Positions 52,676-62,345 of a DNA stretch of 64,000 nt are shown here, in pieces. The stretch comes from Lujinxingia vulgaris (GTDB lineage Bacteria > Myxococcota_A > Bradymonadia > Bradymonadales > Bradymonadaceae): positions 30,093-94,092 of the forward strand of contig NZ_VOSM01000014.1 of assembly GCF_007997015.1 (NCBI RefSeq). The letters run 5' to 3'. Both the position numbers and the translations under genes were made by a program. Position 1 is the first letter of the stretch. Each line of letters begins with the position of its first letter. The notes under the pieces are model-generated. The model saw only the letters and a list, made by a program, of their open reading frames with translations. It was not told the DNA's origin and made no database searches.

Positions 52676-52768
52676 TATGTTCTCGTACGTCAGAGGTCGA
52701 GGAAAACGAACGTTTAAGTCAGGTGTGAAATGACGTGGGTTATCCACGGTGGAGAGGCGCCGGGGCGC

Positions 52769-55700
52769 TCACTCCCATACGAAGTTGTCGATGGTGGTCT
52801 GGGCGCCGAGGTTGCGGATCTCCACCTGGGCCTCACCGGTAATGCCGAGGTTGTCGGCCTCCAGGGTGTAGACGGTGTCGTCGACGCCGCTGCCGGAGCC
52901 GAAGCTCGGGGTGGTGGCCACGACCTGGCCGTTGACGCGCACCTCGATGGTGCGGCTGGAGCCGCCCTCGTAGGCTTTGCGGTACTCAAAAGCGATGCGA
53001 TCCACGCCGTGAGGCAGCGTCACGGTGATGCGGCCGGTGCCGGAGCGCAGCAGCACCCCGTCACCCTCGATGGTGTCGTTGTAGACAGCACGCTGAGCAT
53101 CGGTGATCTCAAAGGCGAGTCCGCCGCGGCCGATATGGGTGGTCGAGCCGTAGGCGTGAGGGAGGAGCCCGAGGATCGGTGCGCTGAAGAACTCTCTGTT
53201 CTCGCTCAGGGCAGTGCCGGGCTCCCAGGCTCCCGGGGTGCAGCTTCCGTTGCTCGGATCATCGGGGCGGCGAGCGCCGCGCTGGTCGAAGTAGGGATCA
53301 CAGATGGCGGGGATGATGCGCCGGTAGGCTTCGCTGTCGGTGCCCAGGGCGATGGTGCGGGTGAACCCGCCGTTATCCGAGAGCGGCCCCAGGCTCAGGA
53401 CGCTCTCGTCGGTGATGCGGTGGTCACCGGTGCCGAAATCGACCGTCTGATAGGTCCCCTGCAGCACGCTGCGACCCAGTGTGGCGTATTTGGAGGTGGA
53501 TGCGAAGGACTCGGTATCGAGGCCGGTGGGGGTGTTTTCGGCCACCAGACTATTGCTAATCTGAGCGGTCGCCTCGATGTTTTTGTAGATTGCGCCGCCT
53601 TTGAGGCCAGCAGTGTTATACGCAAGAGTCGCGTACTCCAGATCAAGCTCGTAGGGGAAAACGCCGGTGGGGTTGGCATGGTAGAGGGCCCCGCCGTCGC
53701 GGTCAGCTTCGTTGTGGGCAAAGGTCGTGTGGGCGAAGCGTGCCCAACCAATAATGTAGCCCGCGCCGCCGTTGTTGGCGCTGTTGTTATCAAAGAGCGA
53801 GCGCACCGTGGTGATGCGGTGGTCTAAGTCGTAGCGGGAGTTCATGCGAAAGGCGCCGCCGACGCCGTCCGCGGTGTTGTCTTTGAAGAGCGTGTCGTAA
53901 AACGTGCTGGAGACGAAGTTCTGGAAGATCGCTCCGCCGTCGTCGTCGGCGCTGTTGCCGATGAAGCGCACGAAGTCACCGCGCAACGCGCCGCCGGAGT
54001 GGTAGATCGCGCCGCCAAAACGCGTGGCGTGGTTCTCCAGGAAGTCCACTCGCGCCAGCGAGAGCTCGCCGCGGTTCTCAATCGAGCCGCCGTCTTGAGC
54101 CTGGCCGTCGCGCAGAGTGAGGTGTTCGATGCGTACGGTGTTTCCGCTTAAGATGTTGAAATGTTTGGTGTTTCCGCTGGAGCGGATGATCAGGTCGCCG
54201 GGTTGGCCGGGGCCTCGGATCGTCAGGTCATGGCGGACTTCGATGGGGTTGCCGCTCAAGAGCACCTCGGTGACGCCGGGGGCGAAGGTGATGACCGAGC
54301 CGGGGTTGACCGTGAGCGCGGCCTGACGCAGGGAGCCCGGCCCGGTGTTGTCGCCGTTGGTCACCACTGCGGGTGAGCCCACGCTGAGGGTGTGGTCAAC
54401 CTCGGCGTCGGCGTTGACGGTGATGGCCGGGTTGGTGCTGTTGAGCGTCAGGGGGTTGCCGTAGGCGTCGGTGGGGGTCTGGGCGAGCTCTACGGTGTAG
54501 GTGCCCGGGCTGACGGTGAAGGTGCGTGAGGCGGAGCCGGTGATCGAGAACTCCTCGATGAACTGGCCCTGGCGGCGCAGCACAAAGAGCAGGGTGGCGC
54601 CGGCCGGCGCGCTGATGTCGATGTTGAGGGTCCCGGTGACGCTGGAGTAGGTGGTCTGCGCAAGCCGGGTAGGGCCGTCGCTGGTGACCCTGAGGTCGAC
54701 CTGGCTCGGGACCGCGCGCAGGTAAGGGGAGCCGACGATGTCTTCAAAAACCACGCTGTAATCGCCGGGGTTGAGATCGGTGAGGGTGGTGTTCGCGGAG
54801 ACGTTCTGGTTGAAGCCCGGGCCGCTGACCTGGGCCACAAAGCTGCTGCCGGAGGGGACGCCCAGGGCCTCAATCTGCAACTCGCCGGTAATCAGCGTGT
54901 AGGTCAGCGTGGTGCGGGCGACTTCGTTGCTGCGCACGGTGACCGTCTGGGCGTCGCCCTCAAAGCGCTCCGGGTCGTTTACGATGTCGTTGGCGACCAG
55001 GGTGTACTCACCCGGAGCCAGCGCGCTCAGCGTGGTGGGCTCTTCGAGGGTGGTGGAGAAGCCGTCGGGGCCTTCGATGTCGATGGAGGGGGCGGCGCCG
55101 AGCAGCCCCTCGACGCGCACCTCCAGGGAGCCGCGGCCGGCGGCGTAGGCCAGGGTGGCCTCGGTGGTCTGGCGGCTGGTGATGGTCAGCGAGAGCGGGG
55201 CGGCGCTGTAGGTGGTGTTGCCCTCGATGTGGTCGTCGCCGACCAGGGTGTAGGCGCCGGGTTTGAGGTTGTTGAGGGTGGAGTTGGCGTCGACCTCGGT
55301 GGTCTGGCCCTGAGTGTCGGTGAGCGTGAGGGTGGGGCTGGCGCCGGCGGGAAGCCCGCTGGTGGCGATGGTGAGAGAGCCCGGGGCGGTCTCATAGCTC
55401 ACGGAGACGACCTGCTCTCGGCCCGGTAAAACCTCGACCTGCTGGCGTTCTTCGACCGGAGCAAAGATCGGATCTTGGCCGACCTCCTCGGCGCGCACGA
55501 TGTAGCTTCCGGGGGTCAGGGACTCGAAGCTAAAGGCCGCGTCCAGGGTCTGTGCGAAGCCGCCGGGGCCGCTGACGGTGATGTCGGGCGGGAGTCCGGC
55601 GGGCAGTCCGTCGACGGTGATGGTCAGGCGGGCGGGGGCGTCGGCGTCGCCGCAGGTCAGGGTGAGCGCCAGGGTGCGACCGGCGGCGCGCGGATCGTTG

Positions 55701-56092
55701 CTGCTGATCTGGATGTCGTCGGTGCGCACCTCGTCGCGGTCGCGGCATTGGCCGCTGAGCGTGAGGGTGGCTTCGGCCTGGGGTTCCAGGTTCAGCTCGG
55801 TCTGCGAGAGGGTGACCCAGTCGCGCGGGCTGTTCAGCGTCAGCTCCAGCGCGGCGTCGCCGATGTTCTGCACCACAAAGGTCGTCGATGCCTGTGCGCC
55901 AACTTCCGCGCTCAACTGCAGGCTATCGGGCATCACCAGGCGCGGCTGCGGGCCGGTGGGCACATCGGTGTCGGGCTCTCCCGCGTCGGGGAGGGTGGTG
56001 CCCGTGTCCGGAGCGTCGACGGGGTCGGAGCCGCAGGCCGCAGTGCCGACAACGAGCGCCAGGAGCGCGGTCAGACAGAGGGATTTGTACAT
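52769..56092 (-). CDS. Large beta-sandwich/beta-helix lipoprotein B
   Basis: A 1107-residue exported lipoprotein with signal MYKSLCLTALLALVVGTAAC. It has the same layout as its neighbour: ASH-like N-terminal domain (LQLSAEVGAQASTTFVVQNIGDAALEL), six beta repeats with LAPGEYTLV-type turns, the helix entry GPGSLRQAALTVNPGSVITF and DLIIRSSGN, a beta-helix of about 300 residues with recurring NxSxxxGGA turns, and a C-terminal domain ending TTIDNFVWE. The two genes arose by tandem duplication and differ mainly in the repeats. It is the first gene of the pair; promoter in 56093-56434. Cell-surface location is inferred from the lipobox. Confidence 0.82.
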   Translation of the reverse strand: MYKSLCLTALLALVVGTAACGSDPVDAPDTGTTLPDAGEPDTDVPTGPQPRLVMPDSLQLSAEVGAQASTTFVVQNIGDAALELTLNSPRDWVTLSQTELNLEPQAEATLTLSGQCRDRDEVRTDDIQISSNDPRAAGRTLALTLTCGDADAPARLTITVDGLPAGLPPDITVSGPGGFAQTLDAAFSFESLTPGSYIVRAEEVGQDPIFAPVEERQQVEVLPGREQVVSVSYETAPGSLTIATSGLPAGASPTLTLTDTQGQTTEVDANSTLNNLKPGAYTLVGDDHIEGNTTYSAAPLSLTITSRQTTEATLAYAAGRGSLEVRVEGLLGAAPSIDIEGPDGFSTTLEEPTTLSALAPGEYTLVANDIVNDPERFEGDAQTVTVRSNEVARTTLTYTLITGELQIEALGVPSGSSFVAQVSGPGFNQNVSANTTLTDLNPGDYSVVFEDIVGSPYLRAVPSQVDLRVTSDGPTRLAQTTYSSVTGTLNIDISAPAGATLLFVLRRQGQFIEEFSITGSASRTFTVSPGTYTVELAQTPTDAYGNPLTLNSTNPAITVNADAEVDHTLSVGSPAVVTNGDNTGPGSLRQAALTVNPGSVITFAPGVTEVLLSGNPIEVRHDLTIRGPGQPGDLIIRSSGNTKHFNILSGNTVRIEHLTLRDGQAQDGGSIENRGELSLARVDFLENHATRFGGAIYHSGGALRGDFVRFIGNSADDDGGAIFQNFVSSTFYDTLFKDNTADGVGGAFRMNSRYDLDHRITTVRSLFDNNSANNGGAGYIIGWARFAHTTFAHNEADRDGGALYHANPTGVFPYELDLEYATLAYNTAGLKGGAIYKNIEATAQISNSLVAENTPTGLDTESFASTSKYATLGRSVLQGTYQTVDFGTGDHRITDESVLSLGPLSDNGGFTRTIALGTDSEAYRRIIPAICDPYFDQRGARRPDDPSNGSCTPGAWEPGTALSENREFFSAPILGLLPHAYGSTTHIGRGGLAFEITDAQRAVYNDTIEGDGVLLRSGTGRITVTLPHGVDRIAFEYRKAYEGGSSRTIEVRVNGQVVATTPSFGSGSGVDDTVYTLEADNLGITGEAQVEIRNLGAQTTIDNFVWE

Positions 56093-56434
56093 CGTATGCT
56101 CTCAAGAGTTCGGGGCGAGAAGGTACCCCTGGATTGAAAAAATCATCTCAGCGCAAAAGACGTGATCTTACGGGTGGCGCGCCGAGAACGCAGGTCGGGC
56201 GCGGACAAGATATCCCCCGACGCTTCAAGGCGTTGCGCGGTCGGGTCGTCGTGCGAAGAGCTCGGTTATCATTTAAGGCAGGGGCACTTCAAGTCGGTGC
56301 TTTCGCCCGGGGGCGGGAGCGCGGAAGGCTTGCCCCGGGTCAGACGTTGATGGGATACGCGCCCATGCAGCCGGTGTCACTCCCTCGAAGGTGGGGCCGG
56401 GCTTGCGTTCAACCTCTGACCTTGAGAGCGGCTT
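56093..56434. other. Divergent interval between lipoprotein B and SelO genes
   Basis: About 340 bases with no ORF that I support, no tandem repeat and no copy of the dispersed element. It must hold the promoters of both neighbours. I cannot place them by eye. Confidence 0.4.
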
Positions 56435-58072
56435 ATGGCTTCTGTGACCTTCGATGATCGATTTATGCGCGAGCTTCCCGGCGATGCGCTCAGCGAGCGG
56501 CGCCCGCGCCAGGTGCGGGCGTGTTACTCGCCGGTGGAGCCCACCGAAGTTGCCGCTCCCGAGGTTGTGGCGGTTTGGCCGGAGGTCGCCGAGCTGGTGG
56601 GGTTTGATGAGGACTTTGTGCAGTCGGAGCGCTTTGCGCAGGTGATGGCGGGTAACGCCCTGCTCGATGGGATGCGACCTTATGCCGCATGCTACGGGGG
56701 GCATCAGTTCGGCAACTGGGCCGGGCAGCTGGGCGACGGGCGAGCGATCACGCTGGGGGAGGCGCTGCACCCGGAGACGGGGGCGCGCCATGAGCTGCAG
56801 CTTAAGGGGGCGGGGATGACGCCTTACTCGCGCATGGCTGATGGGAGGGCGGTGCTGCGCTCGTCGATTCGCGAGTTTTTATGCAGTGAGGCGATGTTTC
56901 ATCTGGGCGTGCCGACGACGCGCGCGCTGAGCCTTGTGCTGACGGGTGAGCAGGTGATGCGCGATAAACTCTACGACGGTCGGCCGGCCCCGGAGCCCGG
57001 GGCGGTGGTGTGCCGGGTGGCCCCGAGTTTTTTGCGTTTTGGGAGCTATGAGATTCACGCGGCCCGCAAGGATCTGGATATCTTGCGGGGGTTGGTGGAG
57101 CACACGATCCGCCACTATTTTCCGCATCTTCTGGGCGAGGATGTGGCGAGTGGTTCAAGCGCGGCTGCGAGCGACGTGCCGGTCAGTGATGCGCATATTG
57201 TCGCGTGGGTTCGGGAGGTTGCCGAGCGCACCGCCTCGATGGTGGTGGGCTGGATGCGCGTGGGTTTTGTGCACGGGGTGATGAACACCGACAACATGTC
57301 GATCCTGGGCCTGACGATCGACTACGGCCCCTACGGCTGGCTCGATAACTTTGATCCGGGCTTTACGCCCAACACCACCGACCGGGGGCAGCGTCGCTAC
57401 CGCTACGGCTACCAGCCCGACGTGGCGTACTGGAACCTTTATAAGCTCACCAACGCGGTGGCCGCGTTGGTTGAGGATGCGACGCCTCTGCAGGAGGCGC
57501 TCGATCATTTCCCCGCCGTCTACAGCGAGCTGCAGCTCGATATGATGGCTGAGAAGCTGGGGCTGGCGAGCCTTGAGGGCTCTCGCGATGAGGCGCTGGT
57601 CGAGGGGTTGATGGCGATGCTCGCGCGGGTGGAGACCGATTATATCCTCTTTTATCGCGGACTTGCCGAGGTGCGTTGCGAGGGGGTTGAGGCTGATGCG
57701 GTGGACGCGGAGGTGTTGCGGGCGCCCTTGATGGAGGCCTATTACTCGCCGGATTCCCATAACGATGAGGACTGGGAGGCAATCGACGCCTGGCTGCGCG
57801 CGTATGTGGCGCGGGTGCAAAAAGATGGCACACGTGATGAGGCGCGGCGCGAGGCGATGAACGCGGTCAATCCGATCTACGTGCTGCGAAACTACCTGGC
57901 GCAGGAGGCGATCGACCAGGCGGAGGCGGGCGACTTCTCGGGGGTCTATTCTCTGATGGAGGTGCTGCGCGCCCCCTATGAGGAGCGGTCGGAGTGGGGG
58001 CGTTTTGCGAAGAAGCGGCCGGACTGGGCGCGGGATAAGTTTGGGTGTTCGATGTTGTCGTGCAGTTCGTGA
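56435..58072 (+). CDS. selO: SelO/YdiU protein adenylyltransferase
   Basis: A 545-residue pseudokinase-fold enzyme. Diagnostic strings: [21 protein letters not shown] near residue 85, [33 protein letters not shown] near 125, [15 protein letters not shown] [13 protein letters not shown] near 195, and [22 protein letters not shown] near 290 with the catalytic/metal Asp residues. The C-terminus CSMLSCSS is the Cys version of the redox tail that has selenocysteine in animal SelO. The enzyme transfers AMP to protein hydroxyls and is linked to oxidative-stress responses and glutaredoxin modification. The ATG at 56435 has GAGAG upstream. Length is slightly more than E. coli YdiU (478). Monocistronic, ended by the terminator at 58100-58140. 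Confidence 0.95.
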   Translation: MASVTFDDRFMRELPGDALSERRPRQVRACYSPVEPTEVAAPEVVAVWPEVAELVGFDEDFVQSERFAQVMAGNALLDGMRPYAACYGGHQFGNWAGQLGDGRAITLGEALHPETGARHELQLKGAGMTPYSRMADGRAVLRSSIREFLCSEAMFHLGVPTTRALSLVLTGEQVMRDKLYDGRPAPEPGAVVCRVAPSFLRFGSYEIHAARKDLDILRGLVEHTIRHYFPHLLGEDVASGSSAAASDVPVSDAHIVAWVREVAERTASMVVGWMRVGFVHGVMNTDNMSILGLTIDYGPYGWLDNFDPGFTPNTTDRGQRRYRYGYQPDVAYWNLYKLTNAVAALVEDATPLQEALDHFPAVYSELQLDMMAEKLGLASLEGSRDEALVEGLMAMLARVETDYILFYRGLAEVRCEGVEADAVDAEVLRAPLMEAYYSPDSHNDEDWEAIDAWLRAYVARVQKDGTRDEARREAMNAVNPIYVLRNYLAQEAIDQAEAGDFSGVYSLMEVLRAPYEERSEWGRFAKKRPDWARDKFGCSMLSCSS

Positions 58073-58099
58073 GGTGATGAGGGGGAAAGCGACGGGCGT

Positions 58100-58140
58100 A
58101 AAAAGAGCCGACTCCCGGGAGAGGGAGCCGGCTCTTTTTA
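58100..58140. terminator. Bidirectional intrinsic terminator after selO
   Basis: AAAAAGAGCCG and CGGCTCTTTTT pair, with CTCCC/GGGAG continuing the stem after one mismatch. U-runs are present in both directions. It lies 30 bases past the selO stop and also closes the convergent TPR lipoprotein gene. Confidence 0.9.
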
Positions 58141-58172
58141 CGTGCGTTGTGAACGACCCGAATTCTGGTGGG

Positions 58173-58226
58173 ATCGACCGACCGAGGGTCGTGCAAGGTC
58201 GAGTGTTTATGCGGGGAATCGGCGAT
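58173..58226. repeat. Dispersed palindromic element, right-arm copy
   Basis: CGACCGACCGAGGGTCGTGC followed by AAGGTCGAGTGTTTATGCGGG. This is the complementary arm of the element whose left arm is seen at 16055, 17991 and 25043; here only the right arm is present. Confidence 0.6.
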
Positions 58227-58270
58227 GAAGGGGGTGTTGTTATGTTGGCGACTACAAAATTACGGTGGCG

Positions 58271-59515
58271 TTAGTCCAACTCTTCTTCGTCCTTTTTATC
58301 TCCCTCAACGACTTCCAACTCTTCGGGCTCTTCGTCGCCGCTTGAGGGTGGGGAGAGGAACCCGTGGAGCACAAACCCATCCTGACGAGGCTGTCCGACG
58401 GGCGGCAACGCGGCGGGTTGGGAGTGAATGTCGGGCTTGATTTCAAAACGCGCGAGGGCGGCTCTGTAGGAGAAGTCGGTGAGGATTCCCGTGTCCTGAG
58501 CGATTTGAAGAGCGGTTGTGAAATGGTTGTATGTGTGTTCGAGAAGTTGCGTCGTTTTATCCTCGAGAATGCCTTTGTATACGAGTTTCTGGTCTTCGCG
58601 CAGCTCCTCCGGGACGGGGGACTGTCGAAACATTGTGACAAACCCAAGGTAGCCTTCGCCAATGCGGTAGGTAGCCGCGACCGCCCATTGTGGACTTTCG
58701 TATAGAATGACCGCCTTATAGAGGTCATGGGCTTCGTTAAGTGCCTGGACTTTTGCTTCTGCCTGGTTCCTTAGACGTTCAGGTTCGGTGGCGTCCATCT
58801 TCAGGGCCATAGCGCGTTCATTGGCGTCTTCTGCCAGCATGAAGGCCGCGTGTGCTGCAGGCTCGCGGTGGAGGTGTTGTTGGTCTTCGTCGAGCGTCTC
58901 ATAGGTTTCGAGTGCCTGGCGAAAGCTGGAGAGTGCGGCGTCTCGGTCTTCGCGCGCCCATTGCTCCAATCCCGCTTTAAGGTGAACTTCTACGGCCGTG
59001 GGTTCGGTGTAGGTGTCGTCAGGTGACGAGGACCGCGTGGAGATGTTCTGGTGTGCGAGCGGGTGGTCTGGCGAGAGCTGGAGGGCCGTCTCGAAGTGGC
59101 GTTGCGCCTGGCCGTCGTTGCGGGCATCGGCAGCGAGTATGCCCAGGTTGATGTGGGCGGCGCTGAGTTTGGGGTCGAGCTCCAGGGCGCGGGTGTAGTG
59201 GTCGCGGGCCCGGTCGGGCTCATTGCTGATGTGGGCGAGGAGGCCGAGGTTGTAGTGGGCCAGTGGATAAGCGGGCGCGCGCTCAACCAGGGCCTTGAGC
59301 CGTGTTCGCACAGCTTCCAGATCGCTGCCGTGGGTGTCGTAGAGAAAGGTCAGGATGTCGTTGAGTTCGGCGGCGGCGTCGATGGGGGCGTCGTGGGGGA
59401 ACTCAAGGGGGGCGGCCGGCTCGGTGGTGGTCGTGGGGGCACCGGCGCAGGCGGTGAGGAGGAGGGTGAGGCAGGCGGCGAATAGCCGGAGACTTTTCTG
59501 GAGGTTGGGGTGCAT
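58271..59515 (-). CDS. TPR-repeat lipoprotein
   Basis: A 414-residue lipoprotein with signal MHPNLQKSLRLFAACLTLLLTAC. Three consecutive TPRs are clear at about 80-190: AYPLAHYNLGLLAHISNEPDRARDHYTRALELDP, KLSAAHINLGILAADARNDGQAQRHFETALQLSP, and further helices. The second half is helical (AEAKVQALNEAHDLYKAVILYESPQWAVAATYRIGEGYLGFVTMF) and ends in an acidic tail. Layout and position recall periplasmic TPR lipoproteins of gliding or pilus machines, such as AglT and Tgl, but no motility gene is nearby, so this is not firm. The ATG at 59515 starts the signal exactly; longer readings run into repeat DNA. Confidence 0.82.
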   Translation of the reverse strand: MHPNLQKSLRLFAACLTLLLTACAGAPTTTTEPAAPLEFPHDAPIDAAAELNDILTFLYDTHGSDLEAVRTRLKALVERAPAYPLAHYNLGLLAHISNEPDRARDHYTRALELDPKLSAAHINLGILAADARNDGQAQRHFETALQLSPDHPLAHQNISTRSSSPDDTYTEPTAVEVHLKAGLEQWAREDRDAALSSFRQALETYETLDEDQQHLHREPAAHAAFMLAEDANERAMALKMDATEPERLRNQAEAKVQALNEAHDLYKAVILYESPQWAVAATYRIGEGYLGFVTMFRQSPVPEELREDQKLVYKGILEDKTTQLLEHTYNHFTTALQIAQDTGILTDFSYRAALARFEIKPDIHSQPAALPPVGQPRQDGFVLHGFLSPPSSGDEEPEELEVVEGDKKDEEELD

Positions 59516-59630
59516 GTGAGGTCCGTTTTCAGGCGATGAGATGGGCGGCTGATCACGCACATGGACACGGTGGAGAGGTTGTGGGGGAAGTATGGCACAG
59601 GTGGCGAGGGGGATGAAAGTCGGGGGGTAT

Positions 59631-60110
59631 GGCCGACCGGGGGTCGTGCAAGGTTGAGTGTTTATGCGGGTGTGGGGCGGTTTTGATGTGGGCCGTTGAT
59701 GCGGAGCGAGGGTTGTACGAAGTGGCACGTGGGAGCGGGTTTTCGGGCATGGTGCGCCCGGAGTATGCATGACCCGGGGTCGTACCGTGTGCATGACCGG
59801 GGTCGCGCAAAGTTGAGTGCTGGTGCGGGTATTCGGGTGTTTTGTGACGGGGGTTGCATGACCCAGGGTCGTACCATGTGCATGACCGGGGGTCGCGCAA
59901 AGTTGAGTGTTAGTGCGGGTGTTCGGGTGTTTTGTGACCCGGGTTAGCATGACCGAGGGTCGTACCGTGTGCATGACCGGGGGTCGCGCAAAGTTGAGTG
60001 TTGGTGCGGGTGTTCGGGGGTTTTGTGACCCGGGTTAGCATGACCGAGGGTCGTACCGTGTGCATGACCGAGGGTCGTGCAAGGTTGAGTGTTTATGCGG
60101 GTGAGCGGGC
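59631..60110. repeat. Dispersed element amplified as a ~90-bp tandem array
   Basis: A right-arm copy at 59631-59672 is followed by four tandem units with GGGTCGTACC starts near 59775, 59867, 59957 and 60047. Each unit has TCGTACCGTGTGCATGACCG and then GGGGTCGCGCAAAGTTGAGTG and GGTGCGGGTGTTCGGGTGTT. GACCGGGGGTC-type palindromes recur in every unit. No gene is supported in this interval. Confidence 0.8.
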
Positions 60111-60164
60111 GATTTCGTGGTCCTGCGCGATGTGAAGAGCGCCGGGGTAGCGCATTTGTGAGGG

Positions 60165-61316
60165 TCATGTGCTCACCGATTGGTACCAGGCTTCGAAAGC
60201 GTATTGCTCGACGAGCGCGCGCTGCACCAGCGCGGTGGGAATGAGACGCATGCCGAGGTTGCGGATGCCCCTGGCCAGGGGGTTCTTCCACTGGGCGATG
60301 CGGCCGGTGTCAAAGGAGCGTTTTACAAAAAGGTTGGCGCGCGCGATGCGCTGGCGCTCGTAGAGGCGCAGGGCCTGCTCAATGTTCGGGGTAGTTTGAA
60401 GGGCGCGGCCCAGCACCACGGCGCTCTCGACGGCCTGGCAGCCGCCCTGGCCGAGGTTGGGCATCATGGGGTGGGCGGCGTCGCCCAGGAGGGTGACGCG
60501 GCCTCGGCCCCAGGTTGGGATCGGGGGGCGGTCGAGACAGTCGGTGGCGATGATGTCGGCGGGGGAGGTGGCGTGCAGGAGCTCTTCGACCGGAGCGGCC
60601 CAGCCTTCAAACATGGCTAAGAGGTGCTCAAGGGCGGGGTCTTTGGCCGGGGAGTTCTGGGGGGCTTCGGCCACGGCGAACCAGTACACTTTGTCGGTGG
60701 CGATGGGCACCAGGCCAAAGCGTTTGCCGGCGCCCCACATCTCGGTGGTGGCGAGGCCTTTGGAGGGCATTGTGGCGACGCCGCGCCAGGAGGTGTAGCC
60801 GTCGTAGCGCAGGGGTTCGTCGCCCAAAAGCGAGCGGCGCACCACCGAGTGCAGGCCGTCGCAGCCGATGAGGGCGGTAAAAGACGTTTGAGTGCCGTCT
60901 TCAAAGGTGATGTGGACGGCGTCGTCGCGCTGCTCGATGTGCGTTGCGCCGGCGTTGAATACGAGCACGTCTTGAAGCCCCTCGGCCAGGGCATGGATGA
61001 GAGCGCGGCGGTGGATGGCCACACCGGGCCAGGCGATCTTCTGGCCGAGCGCGCCGAAGTCGAGCGATTGTAAGGGGGAGCCCTTCCAGGTGGTGATCTG
61101 CGCTCGATCGATGGTGTGGCCCTTGTCGTGCACGCGTTCGGCCAGCCCCAGGCTTGCCAGGGCCTCCATGGCGTTGGCCTGCATGGTGATGCCTGCGCCC
61201 AGGGCGCGAAGTTGCGGGGCGCGCTCGAAGACGCGCACGTTGATGCCGGCCTTTAATAGGGCGTGGGCGGCGGTGAGCCCGCCGATTCCGGCGCCGATGA
61301 TGGCGATTTCTTTCAT
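60165..61316 (-). CDS. FAD-dependent aromatic monooxygenase
   Basis: A 383-residue group A flavoprotein monooxygenase. The FAD motifs are IIGAGIGGLTAAHALLKAG (residues 5-23), the DG motif IGCDGLHSVVR near 158, and GDAAHPMMPNLGQGGCQAVE near 285. The protein resembles the salicylate-hydroxylase/zeaxanthin-epoxidase branch that oxygenates aromatic or polyene substrates with NAD(P)H. GGAG precedes the ATG at 61316; the longer in-frame reading overlaps the regulator gene and is rejected. It is divergent from a TetR gene with a 94-base shared promoter region, so control by that regulator is likely. Confidence 0.9.
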   Translation of the reverse strand: MKEIAIIGAGIGGLTAAHALLKAGINVRVFERAPQLRALGAGITMQANAMEALASLGLAERVHDKGHTIDRAQITTWKGSPLQSLDFGALGQKIAWPGVAIHRRALIHALAEGLQDVLVFNAGATHIEQRDDAVHITFEDGTQTSFTALIGCDGLHSVVRRSLLGDEPLRYDGYTSWRGVATMPSKGLATTEMWGAGKRFGLVPIATDKVYWFAVAEAPQNSPAKDPALEHLLAMFEGWAAPVEELLHATSPADIIATDCLDRPPIPTWGRGRVTLLGDAAHPMMPNLGQGGCQAVESAVVLGRALQTTPNIEQALRLYERQRIARANLFVKRSFDTGRIAQWKNPLARGIRNLGMRLIPTALVQRALVEQYAFEAWYQSVST

Positions 61317-61410
61317 GGTTTTCTCCTGCAGAAGTGGACGCCTCGCTACTGTGGGGATTATCGGGGAGGTGTGGTGGGGTCGGTACTCGCATTTCTGAAG
61401 GAGGATGAGC

Positions 61411-62058
61411 ATGGTCGAGCATGATGAGACGCAGCCGCGCAAGGAGCCTGTTCAGGAGCGCTCACGCGCGCTGGTGGAGGCGCTGATCGAGGCGACGGCT
61501 CGCATTCTGCAAGAAGATGGCATCGAGGCGCTGACGACCAATCGGGTGGCGGAGGTGGCGGGCACGAGCATCGGGTCGCTCTACCAGTATTTTCCCAACA
61601 AGGAGGCGTTGCTGGCGGCGCTCGTGGAGCGGGAGCTTGCGCGGGATATGGAGCTTGTGCGGGCAGTGGTTGCCGGCGGTCGCGGGATGACGCTGCGCGA
61701 AGTTATGGCGCAGGTCTGCGAGCGTCTCGTGGCGCAGAACCGGCGCCGCGGTGAGCTTCACCGGGTGATACTTCCGCGGATCGATGAGGTGCATCGCGGG
61801 GAGCTTGTGCAGCGGGAGCGGGAGGGGCTGGGGGCGTATTTTCGAGCGCTGGTGGAGGCGCATCGCGACGAGCTTCCGGCGAGGCTTCGGGAGGGGGAGG
61901 GGGCAGCGCGGCGTCGGGAGTGCGCGATGTTTGTGGCGATGAGTGCCATGGAGCAGGCGCTTAATGCCATCAAGGTCGATGCGCCGCAGATGCTGGAGCA
62001 GCCGGAGCTTGGGGAGTTGCTGCTGCGGATCTTTGAGGCGGTGATGTTGCAGGAGTAG
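61411..62058 (+). CDS. TetR-family transcriptional regulator
   Basis: A 215-residue regulator. The HTH is at about 15-65: RSRALVEALIEATARILQEDG, TTNRVAEVAGTSIGSLYQYFPNKEALLAALVE. The remaining helices form the ligand-binding part. GGAGG lies six bases before the ATG at 61411, whereas an ATG two codons earlier would touch it, so the later start is preferred. Divergent from the monooxygenase gene, it probably represses that gene and itself until an aromatic substrate binds. I could not see a clear palindrome in the 94-base interval. Confidence 0.9.
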   Translation: MVEHDETQPRKEPVQERSRALVEALIEATARILQEDGIEALTTNRVAEVAGTSIGSLYQYFPNKEALLAALVERELARDMELVRAVVAGGRGMTLREVMAQVCERLVAQNRRRGELHRVILPRIDEVHRGELVQREREGLGAYFRALVEAHRDELPARLREGEGAARRRECAMFVAMSAMEQALNAIKVDAPQMLEQPELGELLLRIFEAVMLQE

Positions 62059-62100
62059 GGAGGTGAGAGGGGCGTGTGGGTGGGGTGGTGAACAGGCGCA

Positions 62101-62204
62101 GAGGCGCATGAATAAAGGGGGATGTTCGACTCCCGGTCGTGCACGCGTGAGATGACGTGAACGACCGGGGGTCGCGCAAGGTTCTTTGTTTATGCGGGGA
62201 TCGG
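62101..62204. repeat. Dispersed palindromic element, full two-arm copy
   Basis: The left arm GAGGCGCATGAATAAAGGGG and GATGTTCGACTCCCGGTCG, a ~25-base spacer, then the right arm GACCGGGGGTCGCGCAAGG and TTCTTTGTTTATGCGGGGA. The arms are imperfect reverse complements (CGCATnAATAAA / TTTnTTTATGCG; GACTCCCGGTCG / CGACCGGGGGTC), so a full copy is a ~105-bp palindrome. Confidence 0.75.
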
Positions 62205-62253
62205 CTGTTGGACAGCGTCGAGTTTTCCGCGGGGAGAAGGGCGGTGAGCAAAA

Positions 62254-62283
62254 AAGCCGACCCTGGTCGGGGTCGGCTTCTTT
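62254..62283. terminator. Bidirectional intrinsic terminator
   Basis: AAGCCGACCC (62254-62263) and GGGTCGGCTT (62270-62279) pair perfectly around a 6-base loop; A-run before, CTTTAAAA after. It closes the convergent Cys-rich lipoprotein gene on the minus strand and the TetR transcript on the plus strand. Confidence 0.85.
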
Positions 62284-62345
62284 AAAAGCGTGTTTCGAGC
62301 GGAGCACCACGCGCTGTAAACCCGCGAGCGCATGGTGGTGCTCAC

